Positions 62,472-64,000 of a stretch of DNA of 64,000 nucleotides are shown here, in pieces. The DNA comes from Streptomyces davaonensis JCM 4913 (lineage in GTDB: Bacteria > Actinomycetota > Actinomycetes > Streptomycetales > Streptomycetaceae). Numbering within the stretch: the stretch's first letter is position 1; each line of letters starts with the position of its first letter. The notes beneath the pieces are model-generated. The model was not told the origin of the DNA. It searched no databases and saw nothing but the letters and a program-made list of their open reading frames with translations. The translations under genes were made by a program, and so were the position numbers. Where the stretch lies: the NCBI RefSeq assembly GCF_000349325.1, contig NC_020504.1, positions 434,001 to 498,000 of the forward strand. The letters are read 5' to 3'.

Positions 62472-64000
62472 ATGAACAAGCAGCAGGCCCCACAGCACCG
62501 CCGACGCCGGCTTCGGCTCGCAGTGGGTACACCGCTGGCCCTGATCGCCGCGGGCGTCATCGCCTACGGCACGGTCTTCGGGGTGTTCGGCGACGACGCC
62601 AAGCCCGAGGCGTCCGCGGCGACGGCCCCGGTTCCCGACAGCGCGATGGCGGCCGTGGCCGCGATGCAGCCGGGATGGAACCTGGGCAACACGCTGGACG
62701 CCATCCCCGACGAGACGTCGTGGGGCCAGCCCCGCACCACCAAGGCCCTGCTGGACTCGGTCCGCGCCCAGGGCTTCAAGAGCATCCGCATCCCGGTGAC
62801 TTGGAGCGACCACCAAGGAGCCGCGCCGAACTACACCATCGATCCGGCGTACTTGAGCCGGGTCAAGCAGGCCGTCGACTGGGCGATCGATGAGGGCTTC
62901 TACGTGATCCTCGACGTCCATCACGACTCCTGGCAGTGGACCAGCAAGATGTCCACCGACCATGACAAGGTCCTGGCCCGCTTCAACACGACCTGGACCC
63001 AGATCGCCGCCGCGTTCCGGAACGAGCCCGCCCAGCTGGTCTTCGAGAGCATCAACGAGCCTCAGTTCGACAACGCCGACAACGCTCGCAAGGCCGAGCT
63101 GCTCAACGAGCTGAACACGTACTTCCACAAGGTCGTTCGCGGGTCGGGAGGCAACAACACCAAGCGCCTGCTCATGCTGCCCACCGAGGTCTGCACCCCC
63201 GACCAGCGGCTGATGGACAACCTGGCCACCACGATCAAGTCGCTCCACGACCCCCTGCTGATCGCCACCGTGCACTACTACGGCTACTTCCCGTTCAGCG
63301 TGAACGTCGCCGGCGCCACCCGCTTCGACGCAACGGCCCGGCAAGACATGGACAAGACGTTCAAGCGGATGCGCGACACCTTCGTCGCCCAAGGCATCCC
63401 CGTCATCCTCGGCGAGTACGGCCTGCTCGGCTACGACCACGGTCCCGGCGCCGTGGAACGCGGCGAGATGCTGAAGTACTTCGAGGCGCTCGGCCACGCC
63501 GCCCGGAGCAACAAGGTCACCACCGAGCTGTGGGACAACGGCTCCTTCTACGACCGCGGCAAGCTCAAGTGGAAGGATGCGGGGCTCTTCCGCCAGATCA
63601 AGTCGAGCTGGACGACGCGATCGGCAACCGCCTCCTCGGACAACGTCTTTGTACCGAAGTCCGGCACCATCAAGGACCGTACGCTCACACTGAACCTGAA
63701 CGGAACCGCCTTCAAGGCCCTCAAGCAGGGCTCCACCAAGCTGATCAGCGGCAAGGACTACACCCTCTCCGGCAACCGGCTCACCCTGATGGCGGCCACG
63801 CTCACCCGGCTCGCCGGCGACCGCTCCTACGGGGTCAAGGCGACGCTCCAGGCCGAGTTCTCCCGAGGCGTGCCCTGGCGGATCCAGGTGATCTCCCACG
63901 ACGCCCCGGCGCAGTCGAGCACGACGGGAACGGCCGGTTCGTTCCGCATCCCCACCCAGTTCCGGGGTGACGTGCTGGCGACGATGAAGGCCGAGTACGC
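62472..64000 (+). CDS. secreted GH5 endoglucanase with X2-type module, runs off the window
   Basis: ATG 62472 opens 509 codons before the window ends. A basic start and a hydrophobic segment (LAVGTPLALIAAGVIAYGTV) form a signal anchor. Residues about 55-375 are a GH5 cellulase: the catalytic acid in FESINEPQF, the nucleophile in VILGEYGLLGY, and HHDSW and HYYGYFPF in the active site. From about 385 comes an Ig-like X2 module (FVPKSGTIKDRTLTLNLNGT). It should cut cellulose or beta-glucan outside the cell. The stop and any further modules lie beyond the window. Confidence 0.9.
   Translation, partial: MNKQQAPQHRRRRLRLAVGTPLALIAAGVIAYGTVFGVFGDDAKPEASAATAPVPDSAMAAVAAMQPGWNLGNTLDAIPDETSWGQPRTTKALLDSVRAQGFKSIRIPVTWSDHQGAAPNYTIDPAYLSRVKQAVDWAIDEGFYVILDVHHDSWQWTSKMSTDHDKVLARFNTTWTQIAAAFRNEPAQLVFESINEPQFDNADNARKAELLNELNTYFHKVVRGSGGNNTKRLLMLPTEVCTPDQRLMDNLATTIKSLHDPLLIATVHYYGYFPFSVNVAGATRFDATARQDMDKTFKRMRDTFVAQGIPVILGEYGLLGYDHGPGAVERGEMLKYFEALGHAARSNKVTTELWDNGSFYDRGKLKWKDAGLFRQIKSSWTTRSATASSDNVFVPKSGTIKDRTLTLNLNGTAFKALKQGSTKLISGKDYTLSGNRLTLMAATLTRLAGDRSYGVKATLQAEFSRGVPWRIQVISHDAPAQSSTTGTAGSFRIPTQFRGDVLATMKAEY

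Noticed and set aside
62358..63899. 513-codon minus-strand frame opposite the GH5 gene
   Set aside because: The plus strand encodes a GH5 enzyme with catalytic Glu residues and an X2 module.
1..64000. tRNA-based attachment site or integrase for the transfer element
   Set aside because: I found no tRNA-like cloverleaf, integrase or paired direct repeats around 2-23 kb; the element seems to be truncated or extends in ways not visible here.

Overview
The window looks like a stretch of a Streptomyces chromosome or large linear replicon, probably an unstable arm. It has very high GC with strong third-position bias, GTG and TTG starts, ATGA/GTGA overlaps inside operons, streptomycete-type regulators, and many insertion-sequence scars. 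I saw no rRNA, tRNA, CRISPR array or complete phage. Start codons were chosen from Shine-Dalgarno spacing and overlaps.

Region 1 (1-5.5 kb): an alpha/beta hydrolase, a YdhR-like small protein, a broken IS1182-type transposase and a DUF4240 gene. Then, on the minus strand, plasmid-type genes: an Mrr-like membrane nuclease coupled to a 68-residue membrane protein, a small Cys-pair protein and a 182-residue unknown.

Region 2 (5.6-22.74 kb): a conjugative type IV secretion operon of the actinobacterial/TcpC type. In order it encodes a VirB8/TcpC-like protein, a small membrane protein, a TcpE-like protein, VirB4-like ATPase, a small membrane protein, VirB6-like channel, VirB1-like lysozyme plus NlpC/P60 hydrolase, a membrane protein, VirD4/TraG-like coupling ATPase, Replic_Relax protein, a 75-residue protein, a lipoprotein and a membrane-anchored BTAD protein. 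Upstream lie inverted repeats and a dense cluster of the hexamer TGCGCA. No integrase or replication initiator is visible, and the operon is cut at about 22,741, where it abuts a 3'-truncated cupin gene.

Region 3 (22.7-29.9 kb): small-molecule genes (HSL-type esterase, SDR, SnoaL-like protein, MerR regulator), then an IS1380 element and an IS4 element with a 10-bp target duplication.

Region 4 (29.9-34.6 kb): a candidate radical-SAM RiPP operon (precursor, radical SAM/SPASM enzyme, HEXXH protein). The precursor ends in YNR, FSR and WNE tripeptides. Beside it are a LecB-like calcium lectin gene and an unknown gene.

Region 5 (34.6-43.8 kb): IS256 and IS701 elements, nested IS5/IS110, ISL3 and ISKra4 scars, a degraded kinase-like gene, and a convergent pair encoding a PGRP-type amidase and a phage-tailspike-like beta-helix protein.

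Region 6 (43.8-49.9 kb): a two-gene operon encoding an LCAT-like lipase and a 1,555-residue caspase-like/P-loop NTPase/beta-propeller/transmembrane protein with a Cys-containing C-terminal domain. It has the architecture of a signal-transducing conflict or immune module and, with the RiPP operon, is the best candidate for an undescribed system.

Region 7 (50-64 kb): a broken IS256, truncated FMO and PanE-like genes around an intact TetR gene with a 30-bp palindromic operator, then a TetR/SDR/DUF4345/F420-type oxidoreductase cluster. This is followed by an MMPL transporter with a NarL-type two-component system, an LD-carboxypeptidase gene between roughly 44-bp inverted repeats, and a secreted GH5 endoglucanase that runs off the window.
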